64,000 bases of DNA, taken from Anthracocystis setariae. Its lineage: Eukaryota > Basidiomycota > Ustilaginomycetes > Ustilaginales > Ustilaginaceae. How positions within the stretch are numbered: position 1 is the stretch's first letter; each line of letters begins with the position of its first letter. The position numbers were made by a program, and so were the translations under genes. Positions 28,139 through 38,001 of the stretch are shown one piece after another. A model generated the notes under the pieces. The model was not told the DNA's origin, ran no database searches, and was given only the letters and a program-made list of their open reading frames with translations. The stretch is taken from NCBI GenBank assembly GCA_928724745.1, contig CAKMXJ010000007.1, positions 124,001 to 188,000 on the forward strand, written 5' to 3'.

Positions 28139-28148
28139 GAAGGGGGAG
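28139..28148 (+). other. Copia polypurine tract
   Basis: GAAGGGGGAG ends at the base before the 3' LTR, as expected for the plus-strand primer. Confidence 0.85.
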
Positions 28149-28387
28149 TGTTAAGAATTGTCTCAAGTCAAAGAATAAAATCCCACAAAATATGTTAGTT
28201 CACGATAGTTTCCCCGATCCACATTTTCGATATGCAATATGCGACATGCAATATGCACCAGCGACTTCACTACAATATGCGGTATGCTACAGCACAGACG
28301 TCGCAACCTCAATTTTGTATATAAGTTGGTCAGATTCACGTATTTTAGCAGCCGAAATTTTAGTTAGTTTCTCATTTATTTTTCACA
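28149..28387 (+). repeat. 3' LTR of the copia element
   Basis: 239 bp, ends TG...CA. Compared with the 5' LTR it has A at 28165, 28236 and 28250 where the 5' copy has G, each within a CG dinucleotide in the 5' copy. Confidence 0.95.
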
Positions 28388-28392
28388 GCGGC

Positions 28393-28851
28393 AGAATAAA
28401 TCGGGATTCGGAATTGTTGTTCCGATCCTGTCTTGACTTCCCAAAGCTCTGGTACGTCGCAAACTCCTTCAGCTTTCAACCTGTGCTGGGAGCTGTCGGT
28501 AAGCAATCACCATGTGAGCCGTGGGAATGATTCTAGAGCCTAGGGACGGCTAAAGAGCTGTACATTGCATCTTCAGGTCGGGATGTCCCGATCCGAACTT
28601 TTCCCACCGCAAGGATGGCAGCATGGACACAGACATGGCTTGCAAACGATATCGATAGCTCTGAATCATAAAGCATGGCTGTGCAGGCCTTTGGGCGCCA
28701 AGGGGAGGGTATTGTACAGGAGTAAGGAGCATACATGACGGGACCTTTTCAACTACACCGGAAACGGGTCGCTTCCAGCATGGATAGGACGCGTTTAGTG
28801 CTTGACAACAATGGGGACTGGCGAAGAGAAAGACAAGAGCGTATGGGGGCG
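28393..28851. other. Interval between the copia element and synaptobrevin stop
   Basis: About 460 bp; would contain the 3' untranslated region of the minus-strand SNARE gene. No gene seen; open frames here are continuations of intronic or 3' sequence. Confidence 0.45.
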
Positions 28852-29767
28852 TCAGTATAACGCTGACAGTGAGAATCAATATGAAATTTGTACTGGGCAC
28901 TTACTGATAATGACGCAGAGCAAGATGACGATACCGACTGTCGTAGCAGAAATGTAACGAGTTTATGAACAAGGAAAAGAAGGATAGAAAGGTGTGTCAG
29001 ATCCAAATCATGTTTGTGCTTTGAGTCGGTCAAGCCGCCTACGAGCAATGTTGCCAGTACGTACTACCGATGATGACTGTTGGAGATGGCGGCAGGGTTC
29101 GGATACGACGCAGAGAAAGAGAGAGAAAGAGGTTGACAGGGTCGTGGTGAGCATGTGTTTCTTATGGTTGATGGTGCCTGAGTTGTTTCGGCGAACTTAC
29201 TTCGCATCTTCATGTCCTTCCACCACATCTGCTTGCGCACGCGGTTGGCGCCTCGTCGGAAGCCCTGAGCCGAGACGGCGAGGTTGTCTGTTGGTGTGTA
29301 GTTGGTGCCAAAGAAACGAAAGCAAAGTCAAAGTCAGCATGATCCGCCCTGGTATCGATATTTCCATGACGCAAGAGACCATTGATGGCAATTGGAGTGG
29401 AGCAACGCGGCGGAGTAGCTGCTACGTACCAGTCTTGTCCTGAAGGCTGTTGAGGTTCTCGCCACGCTCGTTGACTATGGCAAGTGCGAACGAAATCGTC
29501 GTTATCGTATCGGTGCGGAGTTAGGAAAGAGAAGGAGGTGATCAGCGAGCTGTTGTTGCTAGGAGAGCTGGTCGCTATCCAAGTCTGCCTGTGGCACGGC
29601 TTACCCTTGTTGATGTTGTCACGCATGATCGAGATGGTATTGTCGATCTCCGAGTGGATGCGAGCTGTCTTTGAGTTGGAGAAGTTGGCTCCACCGCCCG
29701 AGGGGTCGGAGCTGGCGTTCCCGGAAGGGATGTAGGGGTCGTAACGGCTATCGTTCTGTGCAGACAT
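28852..29767 (-). CDS. Synaptobrevin/VAMP-type R-SNARE (Snc1/2-like), six exons
   Basis: v-SNARE for fusion of secretory and recycled endosomal vesicles with the plasma membrane. Exons on the minus strand: 29767-29605, 29474-29430, 29287-29201, 29076-29068, 28937-28905 and 28862-28852, giving 115 residues, the size of yeast Snc proteins. The SNARE motif spans about residues 28-88 ([60 protein letters not shown]) and contains the zero-layer Arg. It is followed by one C-terminal membrane anchor built from three small exons ([15 protein letters not shown] and TLY). Exon 4 is only nine bases and exon 6 eleven. The anchor exons are placed by splice consensus and hydrophobicity, so their borders are less certain than the SNARE motif. 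The copia element sits about 460 bp beyond its stop. Confidence 0.82.
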
Positions 29768-30056
29768 GATTGTAAAGGTGAGCAGGTGATGGTGAAAAAC
29801 CGAATGGTGGTGGGTAGGCAACGATTGGCAAGAAGCGATCAAGGTGTCGATAGCACAACACTAGCAGTAGTGAGTGGCCGCCAGCCTGTCAGTCCAAGGT
29901 CCACCGACGCACAGCCCTGGAAATAAGAGTGTGTTAATTTCTGAAGCTGCGGCTCCACTGCGTGTGGCGCGTAGGCTGCTGACTGCCGTGTTTCGGAATG
30001 CAGCCGACCTACTGTATCGTTGAGGTTCACAGTGGATCTACTGTAGCGCACTGCAC

Positions 30057-30087
<31 letters not shown>

Positions 30088-30669
30088 CCTTTATTGCTTG
30101 CTCCTGAAATTCCATCTGACATTCCAAAAGTACCCGTCCCTGCTTCTCTCCATCCATTCATCCATCCATCCATTTGTCGGCTCGTTGCTAGCTGTGCAAT
30201 TTTGCGGACTTAAAATACTGTAATGTACTCGAATAGTGCGAAATTCGAGCTTGGCACACACAGCCCCTCCCTCAATCACTCCCCTGACTTTATCGTGCGA
30301 TTGGACATCGCAACGCTGCCCGATGCATGGCACGTGCATTTTTTCGACCTCCACTCGCGATGGGATCTGCCAAATTTTTGGGCATCGTACAGTCAGTACA
30401 GTAAATCGCTCGCACTTCACGACTCGAACTGAAGCTTGGCGAGCGCGCAAAATTGGACGGATCGCGGATGGCATCATACACTCTGTTGTTCAGTCGCATC
30501 AGCGCTCGATTGGGTGAGAGAGAGCTTACATTCCCCAGCTTCTGCCATCCAGAAGTTGTCTGCCTGAGCTGATCAACATAGTTCGTGTCCCCTTCGTTCT
30601 CCGTCTCCCTCTCACCATCATTCAAGTCTTTCTCGCTTCAGCCTCCTTCGTACAACTCTCGCTTCGATC
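29768..30669. promoter_or_regulatory. Divergent intergenic region of the SNARE and MAPEG genes
   Basis: About 900 bp without a gene. It contains a 29-base T homopolymer (30059-30087) and a short CATC/ATCC simple repeat (about 30150-30172). Both flanking genes probably have promoters here. Confidence 0.5.
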
Positions 30670-31356
30670 ATGCCTCTCTTCGTCCTCAGCCCCGTAAGTT
30701 GTCGCCTCCCATGGTTCAGTGCAGCACAAGGACGCTGCAAAGTGTTAACAACATGGATACCCTTTCTCATACTCGTGCTCGAACCAATCTAGGCCTCTTT
30801 GGCGCACTCCGCCCTCTTCGCTGGGTACTACACCTACCTTGCATCCAACGTCGTCGTCAACCGACTCAACACCAACATCTACCTTGGCTCCACCGAGACT
30901 GACAGTGTTCAGGGTCCGGGTGCTAAGAAGACCAACTCGCCTGCTGATGTTGCCAAGCTCCAGCGTGCCGTTCGTGCCCATGCCAACTTCACCGAGTCGG
31001 CCCCCTTCGGTTTCTTCCTCATCTTCCTCGCCGAACTCAACGGTGCTCCCACCTCGCTCGTTCACGCCGCCTACACTACCCTCTTTGTCGCCCGCGTCGC
31101 TCACGGCAGCCTCGGTATCCAGGCCGAAAACTCAGCTGCCATCGGTCGCCCCATCGGCGCCATCGTCACCCTCGCCGTCACCATCGGTGCCGGTATCTAC
31201 AACGTAAGTTTGTCCTGACCCCGCACCACATCGTCTTCTTCACTCGCCCTTGCAGTTTTGGCTAACCATCGACTCCACTTTCCTCCACCTCGTTTTTGTG
31301 CTTGACAGTTGAACCTCGGCTGGGAACCCCTCAAGTCTTTCCTCGGCCTCAAGTGA
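30670..31356 (+). CDS. MAPEG-family membrane protein
   Basis: Three exons (30670-30693, 30793-31203, 31309-31356) give 160 residues, the normal size for the family (membrane-associated proteins in eicosanoid and glutathione metabolism, including microsomal glutathione transferases). Four hydrophobic segments are visible: SLAHSALFAGYYTYLASNVVV, a second around FGFFLIFLAEL, a third at VHAAYTTLFVARVAHG and a fourth at IGAIVTLAVTIGAGIYN. Between the first two is the family signature RAVRAHANFTESAPF (compare ERA.RAH.N..E..P). The first coding exon is eight codons, followed by an intron with canonical GTAAGT and TAG ends. Substrate specificity cannot be told from sequence; glutathione-dependent conjugation or peroxide reduction at the ER is likely. 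Confidence 0.85.
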
Positions 31357-31636
31357 GCCCACCCCTTCCCCTGAAAGTGGCACAGTACAATCCCGCCATC
31401 TGCCCACTCGAAAACCAAACTTGATTTCTCAATACACAATTTCACATGGTCTGGCGTCTGCGCTAACATCACATACACAGATTCGTCCACCAGTCGCGAC
31501 GCCATCGATGTAGACAGGCTGACGTTGATAAGAATGGCGCTGAAGTAGAGTACAGTACAGTGTGTAGATATTGCGCGGGTGCGGACGATCCGCCTCCTAC
31601 CGCACGTGACGCGGAGCCAGGGATATTTTTGGAAAC

Positions 31637-34225
31637 TCAGCGATCATCGTAAATGTCATCGCCGAACAGCATCGGCGTGCCCGGGCGAGTCTCTTCCTCA
31701 AGCGATGCGGCCAACTGCGAGCCGGTCAATGCTGGAAACGCAGGCGCCTCTTCATGCAGCAAATGACCCATGAAACCGGGTGAAATCGCCTTGATGCCTC
31801 GACCGTCACTCTCGAGCACCGCAAGTGCGAGCTGCTGCATGTCCTGGGGCATTGACAGCGACGCATGCGAAGGCACCAGCGTTGCCTCCTCTTCTGAGTC
31901 GGCTTGCTGCGACAGCGCGTCGTCTTGCTCGGAATGCAGAGATGCGTAAGATGAGCTGCGACTGGCTCCCACGCTAGTGAGCGGCGAGCTCTCTCGGCTG
32001 ACATTGTACCTGCTCATCCCCGGCTCGCGGCCAATAGGAGAAGCGCAAACTTGCATTCGGCCTTCTTCAAAATTGGCCTCGGCTGCGTCGTCCGCACCTC
32101 CTACTTCGTCGCGTCCATCGAGACTCTCGAGCTCATCCACTTCCGAATTTGATGAGCTATAGTCAGCCGCACTCCGGATCCATACGTCCTTTTCCCTGTC
32201 GCGGTAATTGAGAGTTCTTCGGATCTCGGCGCCGTTGGCCTGGACAGACGATGCGCGCGCTGTAGATTTGGCTGCGGGTGTCTTGAGTTTGACTACCAGT
32301 CGAGGCTTCCTAGTCGCACCTCTCTTTTTGCTGATCGGAGTGTTCTTCATCTTCAACGATGCAGCCTTTGAGTCGGCGAAGAATTTGAGCACACGCCGAG
32401 CGACTGCAAGCCTGCCTAGAGTGTCCGCCTCGAGTGGGCTCAAGACATCACCCTCTGGCACCTCGTCAGACAGCTGGCGCTGGACCTTGGGAGGCCTACC
32501 GCGTTTCTTGGGCTCAGTAGCAGTGCCATCGTCCGTTTCGTCCTTCGGCTTGGGAGGCCTACCGCGTCTCTTGACGCCGTCCGCCGCAGGGGTGCTCTGG
32601 CTCTTCGGAGCTTTGACACTGCTCTTGCGCGGAGTAGGCGCTGCGGGTTCCATTTCGAGAACGGCCTGGTGTGCGAGCAAGGCACCCATGCGGCGTTGGA
32701 TGCTATCGAGACCATCCTGTCCTGCCAACTTTCTGAGCTCGGTCGAAAACACCCGCAGTGTTTCCCTGCTTTGGGAGACGAGGTTGCCGAAACCGCCGCG
32801 TCGAAGACAGACGGAACAATTGCAATAGCCCTGGCATTTGGGGCAATGGAATGTCTTGTCGTCAGCTTTGAACTCGATGCCATAGCGGACCGTCAAGCAT
32901 CTGCGGCAGTACAGCAGCGAGCACTGTACGCCTTGACGGATGCGTTGACATTTCATCTTGTCATCGGCCGTCTTGCGCCTACACTGATGGCAAGAGGACA
33001 ACTCAGTGCCGTCAGGAAGCACGTCAGGTTGACGATTTACACGTCGGACTTTGAGGCGGCCCCAGCTGTCGCGTTCGAGTGGGACCGCGTGTTCGGTCGA
33101 AGGATCCTCTTGTTGAGCGTCCGGTTCGGCTTGCTCCTCGTCCTCATCCTCAGACCATGTAGCGAGGTCTTCGGGCGTGATGTCGGGGACGTCTCGAATG
33201 AAGACATACTCGTTTCGAGCTCGGTCTCGTAGCGCTGGGACGTCGATATAGGCAAGGACAAAGATCTCGCCCGGTTGTGGTGCAGATTTGGTGGTTCCGT
33301 CGTCGGCAAACCTGATTTTGCGGTCGTGTTTCTTCTTCTTGGCTGATTGAGGTTCGAAGGAATGGGATGGTTGGCCGTCTTGAGCTCGGACGCGCTTCTT
33401 TGGGCGTCCTCTGCCGCGAGCTGGCGTACGTTGAGTGTGCATGGGCTCGACATGTGCGTCGTCGTCTTGTGATTCTTCCGCCTCGGGGACTGGAGGATTT
33501 GATGATTTGGTGCCGGAAGCGGCAAGTCCAAGCTGGGCGAGAAGCGCTTCATTCGCACGCAGCTTTCGCTGTCGGCGTTCCTCGTAGCTTTCTTCATCGT
33601 CGTCGCTGTCGCTAGCATGTGTTGTCTCGAGCAGAGCTTTGAGCTCATCGTAGAGAGGCTGCATTTGCAACTCTTCGGGGTCGAACAAAGGTCGTTGATG
33701 AGCCAGTGGATCCGGAGGTGGCGATGGCGGCTCATCTGACTGTGCGGGTTGTGGAGGAATGTTGTTGCTCTCCTCAGCAGTATCGTCGAGTAGCAATGGT
33801 GGTGAGCCTGGAAGCAATGCTATCGTCTCGGAAAGTGCAGGAGCAGAATCGTCGGCTGTTGGGAGTGGCGGGGTCGCGACCTCGTCCAAGTCGAGTTGCA
33901 TCTGATCGGTTTGAGACGTTTCCTCCCCTGTGGACAGCGGTGGCTGTCGATTCTCATCACTGCTGTCCAAAAGCTCAATGATCCGCCGCGGCGATATCGA
34001 GTGCCTACCAGGATATGATGATACGAGGAGATCGCCAAGCGTCTTACGGGATTTGCCTTCGGGACTTGGGTTGATACCATCGCGGTTGGCATTGTTGGTG
34101 GAAGAGGGCGGATGTGATGAGCTTGCGACCCGACTAGATGCTTGCGTAGCATGACGTGTTCGTTTCGAAGATGATGAAGGCCGAGGTTGAGAGCTCGATG
34201 GCTGTGTATGCCGCCTCAACGGCAT
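31637..34225 (-). CDS. zf-4CXXC_R1 (CDCA7-like) zinc-finger protein with AT-hooks
   Basis: 862 residues in a single exon. The N-terminal 250 residues are low-complexity and Ser/Pro/acidic. An AT-hook (GRGRPKKRV) lies near residue 275. A Cys-rich domain at about 405-475 has paired CXXC motifs (SSCHQCRRKT, CSLLYCRRC, FHCPKCQGYCNCSVC) followed by GGFGN, typical of the zf-4CXXC_R1 family to which vertebrate CDCA7 belongs. Two further AT-hooks (KRRGRPPKP and KKRGRPPKV) lie near 555-580. In animals and plants CDCA7 recruits the remodeller HELLS and supports DNA methylation maintenance; fungal members are chromatin-associated by similarity. The role here is inferred. The protein lies between convergent and divergent housekeeping genes with no operon-like context. 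Confidence 0.8.
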   Translation of the reverse strand: MPLRRHTQPSSSQPRPSSSSKRTRHATQASSRVASSSHPPSSTNNANRDGINPSPEGKSRKTLGDLLVSSYPGRHSISPRRIIELLDSSDENRQPPLSTGEETSQTDQMQLDLDEVATPPLPTADDSAPALSETIALLPGSPPLLLDDTAEESNNIPPQPAQSDEPPSPPPDPLAHQRPLFDPEELQMQPLYDELKALLETTHASDSDDDEESYEERRQRKLRANEALLAQLGLAASGTKSSNPPVPEAEESQDDDAHVEPMHTQRTPARGRGRPKKRVRAQDGQPSHSFEPQSAKKKKHDRKIRFADDGTTKSAPQPGEIFVLAYIDVPALRDRARNEYVFIRDVPDITPEDLATWSEDEDEEQAEPDAQQEDPSTEHAVPLERDSWGRLKVRRVNRQPDVLPDGTELSSCHQCRRKTADDKMKCQRIRQGVQCSLLYCRRCLTVRYGIEFKADDKTFHCPKCQGYCNCSVCLRRGGFGNLVSQSRETLRVFSTELRKLAGQDGLDSIQRRMGALLAHQAVLEMEPAAPTPRKSSVKAPKSQSTPAADGVKRRGRPPKPKDETDDGTATEPKKRGRPPKVQRQLSDEVPEGDVLSPLEADTLGRLAVARRVLKFFADSKAASLKMKNTPISKKRGATRKPRLVVKLKTPAAKSTARASSVQANGAEIRRTLNYRDREKDVWIRSAADYSSSNSEVDELESLDGRDEVGGADDAAEANFEEGRMQVCASPIGREPGMSRYNVSRESSPLTSVGASRSSSYASLHSEQDDALSQQADSEEEATLVPSHASLSMPQDMQQLALAVLESDGRGIKAISPGFMGHLLHEEAPAFPALTGSQLAASLEEETRPGTPMLFGDDIYDDR

Positions 34226-35109
34226 GTTTTGAGATATGCTCGTTGGCTCAGCTGAGCACTATGTTGTAGGGCGTATCGCTTGATTCGACATGTGCGGACC
34301 GGTAAGGTGAGACGCGGATGACGGAATAGTGACAGCGAGACGGCAAAGCAAGCTGTAGAACGATTGAAGGTCCTGAGGTCGAGCAGCGAATTGCACATCC
34401 AGTGACGAGATCGAAAGCACTTGAATCCGGGAAGATGCGCGAGAGAAGGCAGCCTGAAGCTGGAACTGGTGTCTGAATCTGAGCGACGTGAAACGATGGT
34501 GAAAGTGATAACTCGAGGCGAGCTATGGAAGGAGTGTGGACGGAAAGCAAGAAAGGTAATGTGGTCAAGAAGCAAGCGCAAGAAAATTCAACGTAGGGTG
34601 TTGAGAAAGAGCGGTTCGGCAACTGTGAGCGCCCTCTCTGCCACGGACAGACGGTTGGAAGGGTCCAATCCAATTTTCGCGCTGCGTCTTCCGAGTCAAA
34701 GCTCGAATCGGTGAAGGTCGTAGTGTCGTGTGGAGGCGCACCGCGCGCGACTACACTACACGCGGATCTGACGTGAATTTCAACCAAATCCTACTCAACA
34801 GTCGATTTTCGTGCCTGAACTTTTGGATACAAATCGCGTCCATAATTGTCCCACAAAAAAAAAGAAGGAAAAAAAAAGGTGCAAAGTACAAAATCAAAAT
34901 GCCGAAAGCACTTCACCAGTGTACATCAGTCAGAATATTATAAAATTGAGGCCTCCATCACACATGATATATAGTGCAATTGGCATTCAGACAGTCCAAT
35001 ACTTGCGTCAACCGTTGTCGAGGAATGACATTGTAAAACGGAGATGGACGGCTACAAGCAGTGTTCAAGGTAGGAATCTGGAAATGCGGGGATAGGCGAA
35101 TGCGCTCCC
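34226..35109. other. Interval between the CDCA7-like gene and DBF2-like stop
   Basis: About 880 bp. It holds the promoter of the minus-strand zinc-finger gene at its left side and the kinase 3' region at its right side. An A-rich tract (34854-34879) is the only clear feature; no gene supported. Confidence 0.45.
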
Positions 35110-36792
35110 TCAGAACATGGTTGCGAACGCATCTGAAGCGTCGGTGAGGGCTGATGCACCGTAAGCCTTGCCATTGGCACCGAGACCGTTCTTGAAAGTG
35201 AAACCTGCCCACAGAGCTCGTCCACCGGCGCCCGAGCCAGTCTCGCGCACTGCCTCGACGTTCTTCTGCTTCTCGTGCACGTCCTTGTATCGCGCCATGT
35301 CGGCAGGGTCGTCAAAGTTGTCAAAATAGCCTGTGTCCTCTTCGTTCTCGAGCTCAGGGATGAAAGGCGCCTTGAGTTCGCGCAGACGGCCAAGGTCCAG
35401 CGAGCGGAAGAAGGGATGCGCCTGCACCAGCTCTAGGTTACTGTATCGTCGGTCGGGTGTGTCGACGAGCTTGGTGATGGCGTCCCAGGCAACATCGCTC
35501 AGGTTGAACTGCATGTTCTCGGGCGTGTCGTAGACGGGACGCTGCAAGACCTTTTGCCAATTCTTGAGGTTGGCAAAAGTCTCGTCCGGGTTGCTGCCAC
35601 TGAACGGTGGGAAGCCACACAAGAACTCGTATAAGATGCATCCCAAGCTCCAGTAATCGACGCCAAAACTGTACTGACGCCCGCGCAGCATTTCGGGTGC
35701 AATGTAGTCGGGACTGCCGACGATCGAGTTGGCTCGATGGTGAGTGTGCTGGATCATCTTCTTGTACATCGAGCCTCGCTCGGCGGGAGTGCGATAGACA
35801 AAGTCGGTGTCCTTGACCGCATCAAGCTTGGCCTTCATCGATTCAATCTTGCCTGGATGCAGTGCGCCCGAAGCGAGGCCAAAGTCGGTGAGCTTGACGT
35901 GACCGGACGAATCCACCAGGAAGTTTTCTGGCTTGAGATCACGGTGGATGTAGCCGAGACGGTGGAGCTCGTTGACCGAGACGAGCATCTCGGCCATGTA
36001 GAAGCGCGCGTACTCCTCCTTGAGCGCGCCGTTGTTGCACAGAAGCGTACGGAAGTCACCGCCGGGGACGTATTCCATCGCCAGGAAGACATGATCCGGA
36101 TCTTGGAACGCATAGAGCAATCGGACCAACCACGGCGTTTTGGTGGCAGTCAGAATGTCCCTTTCGGTCAGGACGTGACGCACCTCGTCCATCTTGACCA
36201 GGATGCGTTTCTTAAGCCTCTTGAGCGCACAGATCTCACCGGTGTCGCGCTTGCGCGCAAGGAAGACTTCGCCGTAGCCACCTGCACCGACTTGAGTAAT
36301 GATGTGGAATTGATCGACGCGCAACTTGGTTCTCCTTTTGCGCAGAAGAGCACGCTCTCGGCCCAGGTACGAGCTGCGTTCCTTGAGGTATTCGGAAGTG
36401 GGTTGTGCATTGGTGTCTGGTAGCAAGCCGCGCGAGCGAGTCGAGTCGTGAAAGCGGTTGAGCCTTGCTTTGCGGTCAGCAAGGTATCGAAGATTGTCAA
36501 AGTAGTAGTTGAGGAAGTAGAGCTGGGCGACATTGGCCTTGCGCTGCACTTCGCTGCTTCGAACGATTTCGTTTTCCCAAGGTTGCAAGCCATCGCCTCG
36601 TCTCCAACTTCTCCAGCTACCTTTAGGATCGGGCTGCGAGTCGTTTGAGGGCTCGTTGATGCGCGACAATTCGTGAGGCTTTGCTGGCTTGATGTGATCG
36701 GTGAGGACGGGGAGTTGCGGATAGCTGTTTTCCTTCTTGGATGCGGTGAGTGGCGAGGGCACCGAGGTGGTCGCATCTACGATTGGCGCCAT
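35110..36792 (-). CDS. NDR-family protein kinase, Dbf2/Sid2 type
   Basis: AGC/NDR kinase of the mitotic exit or septation initiation network, acting with a Mob1 co-activator at spindle poles and the division site. 560 residues from the ATG at 36792 (an ATG 54 bp further upstream would add 18). An N-terminal Mob-binding region rich in Arg/Lys (about 75-160: QRKANVAQLYFLNYYFDNLRYL) precedes the kinase domain (about 162-460). It has the glycine loop GAGGYGEV, Lys in CALKRL, HRDLKPEN and DFGLASG. An extended insert between subdomains VII and VIII ends in the activation-loop phosphosite RANSIVGSPDYIAPE. The AGC C-terminal tail contains FDNFDDPADM. Cbk1-type members differ around the activation loop, so Dbf2/Sid2 fits better. 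Confidence 0.88.
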   Translation of the reverse strand: MAPIVDATTSVPSPLTASKKENSYPQLPVLTDHIKPAKPHELSRINEPSNDSQPDPKGSWRSWRRGDGLQPWENEIVRSSEVQRKANVAQLYFLNYYFDNLRYLADRKARLNRFHDSTRSRGLLPDTNAQPTSEYLKERSSYLGRERALLRKRRTKLRVDQFHIITQVGAGGYGEVFLARKRDTGEICALKRLKKRILVKMDEVRHVLTERDILTATKTPWLVRLLYAFQDPDHVFLAMEYVPGGDFRTLLCNNGALKEEYARFYMAEMLVSVNELHRLGYIHRDLKPENFLVDSSGHVKLTDFGLASGALHPGKIESMKAKLDAVKDTDFVYRTPAERGSMYKKMIQHTHHRANSIVGSPDYIAPEMLRGRQYSFGVDYWSLGCILYEFLCGFPPFSGSNPDETFANLKNWQKVLQRPVYDTPENMQFNLSDVAWDAITKLVDTPDRRYSNLELVQAHPFFRSLDLGRLRELKAPFIPELENEEDTGYFDNFDDPADMARYKDVHEKQKNVEAVRETGSGAGGRALWAGFTFKNGLGANGKAYGASALTDASDAFATMF

Positions 36793-38001
36793 GGTAAGCC
36801 CGATGTGACTGTGCGGTAAGGTGAGCGGAGATGAGTAGCAATGCAAGGATATGATAGGTGGACGACAAGCTGAACGACGGTGGTGATGAAGATAGCAATG
36901 GTGAGCAAAGTGGAGGCAGAATCAACGGCAACACTCGATGCTAAAAGCCGGGTTGAGGTGCGGGTGTTGCTTGAGGAGGGCGCTTTCTGTTTCTGTTTCT
37001 GGGCCCGACAAACTTTGCTGAGAGAGTGATGACGGCGGCTGCAATTTAGACGATGCAGTCGAGTCCGAGTATTGCTGCAGGAAGGGCAAAGTTGGCAAGA
37101 TCCACATACCCCACCAACACACCACCAACACTTGAGCATTCTGCACTGACAGGGACGCTTGCTCACTTTGAAATTGTGCTGAATGTGCAAGCGTAGAAAG
37201 TCAAGTGGAGCTCGCGCGAGCTCGCGCGATTGGAGTGAACACAGTAGTTTTGAGTCTTGTTTAGCTCGCTGCTGGAATGAATCCAACACAAGCACGTTCA
37301 ACGAGATGTTGAGTACAGCACAACATAGCAGAACAGCTTGGCTTTCGTTGCGCGTGGCTGCAGTACAGCATTGTTGACAGTACATAGCACACCCAACCTG
37401 TCTCGCAATCACAAGCGTGAGCAACCGCAGCTTGGCTCCAGTCTTGAACGATGCAGTCAGCCGCGAGTGACGGGACGTAGCCGTGGGTGGGGCTTACTGT
37501 GCACCGGTTACTCCGAGAGGCAACGCCGTGTTGAAGCGGTTTTGAATGCCAAACTGTGAATTCACAGCAACGAGTGTGAGTAGAGTAGTGTAGTGTTACT
37601 TTTCGGCGAGGCCGTGACGCGGTCACGTGCTGGCATCTATTGGAAATTGGCACAGCTGCAGTGCGGCACAGAGAGGAAGAGGGAGGAGAAATCACGACCC
37701 GTTCAAGCGCGCCGCAGATCAACACTTTTGGCTGCAGCAAAGGCAGTTAAATTAGTTGGGCGAGTCGACTTGATTCGCCCGATCGGCTTGCCACCAAGCT
37801 GTTCATCACGACCACCATCATCTCTCCACCTTCCTATCGCGAACATACTCATCTGAGTCGAATCGAAGTTCAAAACCGCACTCACGCACCGTCATCAGGC
37901 TTGTTTGAACCTCTCCCGTAACCAATTCGCCAGCCGGGAATCTCACCTCTACACGTTCTTGACCCGAGCTTGTCGCCAAGTCCACGACCATATCGCACAA
38001 A
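36793..38001. promoter_or_regulatory. Divergent intergenic region between the kinase and SPC25
   Basis: 1.2 kb between two cell-division genes transcribed away from each other. A perfect 16-bp palindrome GAGCTCGCGCGAGCTC lies at 37208-37223 and a CACGTG E-box near 37624. No coding sequence supported. Confidence 0.45.

Larger units (their letters stand above)
14347..28387 (+). mobile_element. Ty1/copia LTR retrotransposon, split by a nested gypsy element
   Basis: Bounded by two 239-bp LTRs (14347-14585 and 28149-28387) starting TGTTAAG and ending TTCACA. They are 236/239 identical and flanked by the direct repeat GCGGC (14342-14346 and 28388-28392). Without the nested 7.65-kb insertion and its duplication the element would be about 6.4 kb. 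Order: LTR, primer-binding site, gag-pol (one frame), non-coding spacer, an extra ORF with a Zn2Cys6-like cluster, polypurine tract, LTR. The copia order protease-integrase-RT-RNase H is clear. Removing the insertion restores an unbroken gag-pol frame of 4143 nt, so the copy was intact when it was hit. Confidence 0.95.

Noticed and set aside
34248..34787. 179-codon minus-strand ORF upstream of the zinc-finger gene
   Set aside because: Composition (Ser/Cys/Pro/Leu mixtures) and lack of motifs resemble non-coding pyrimidine-rich sequence.
37208..37223. 16-bp palindrome as a regulatory operator between the DBF2-like gene and SPC25
   Set aside because: A single CG-rich palindrome without a second copy or known binding protein is not enough evidence.
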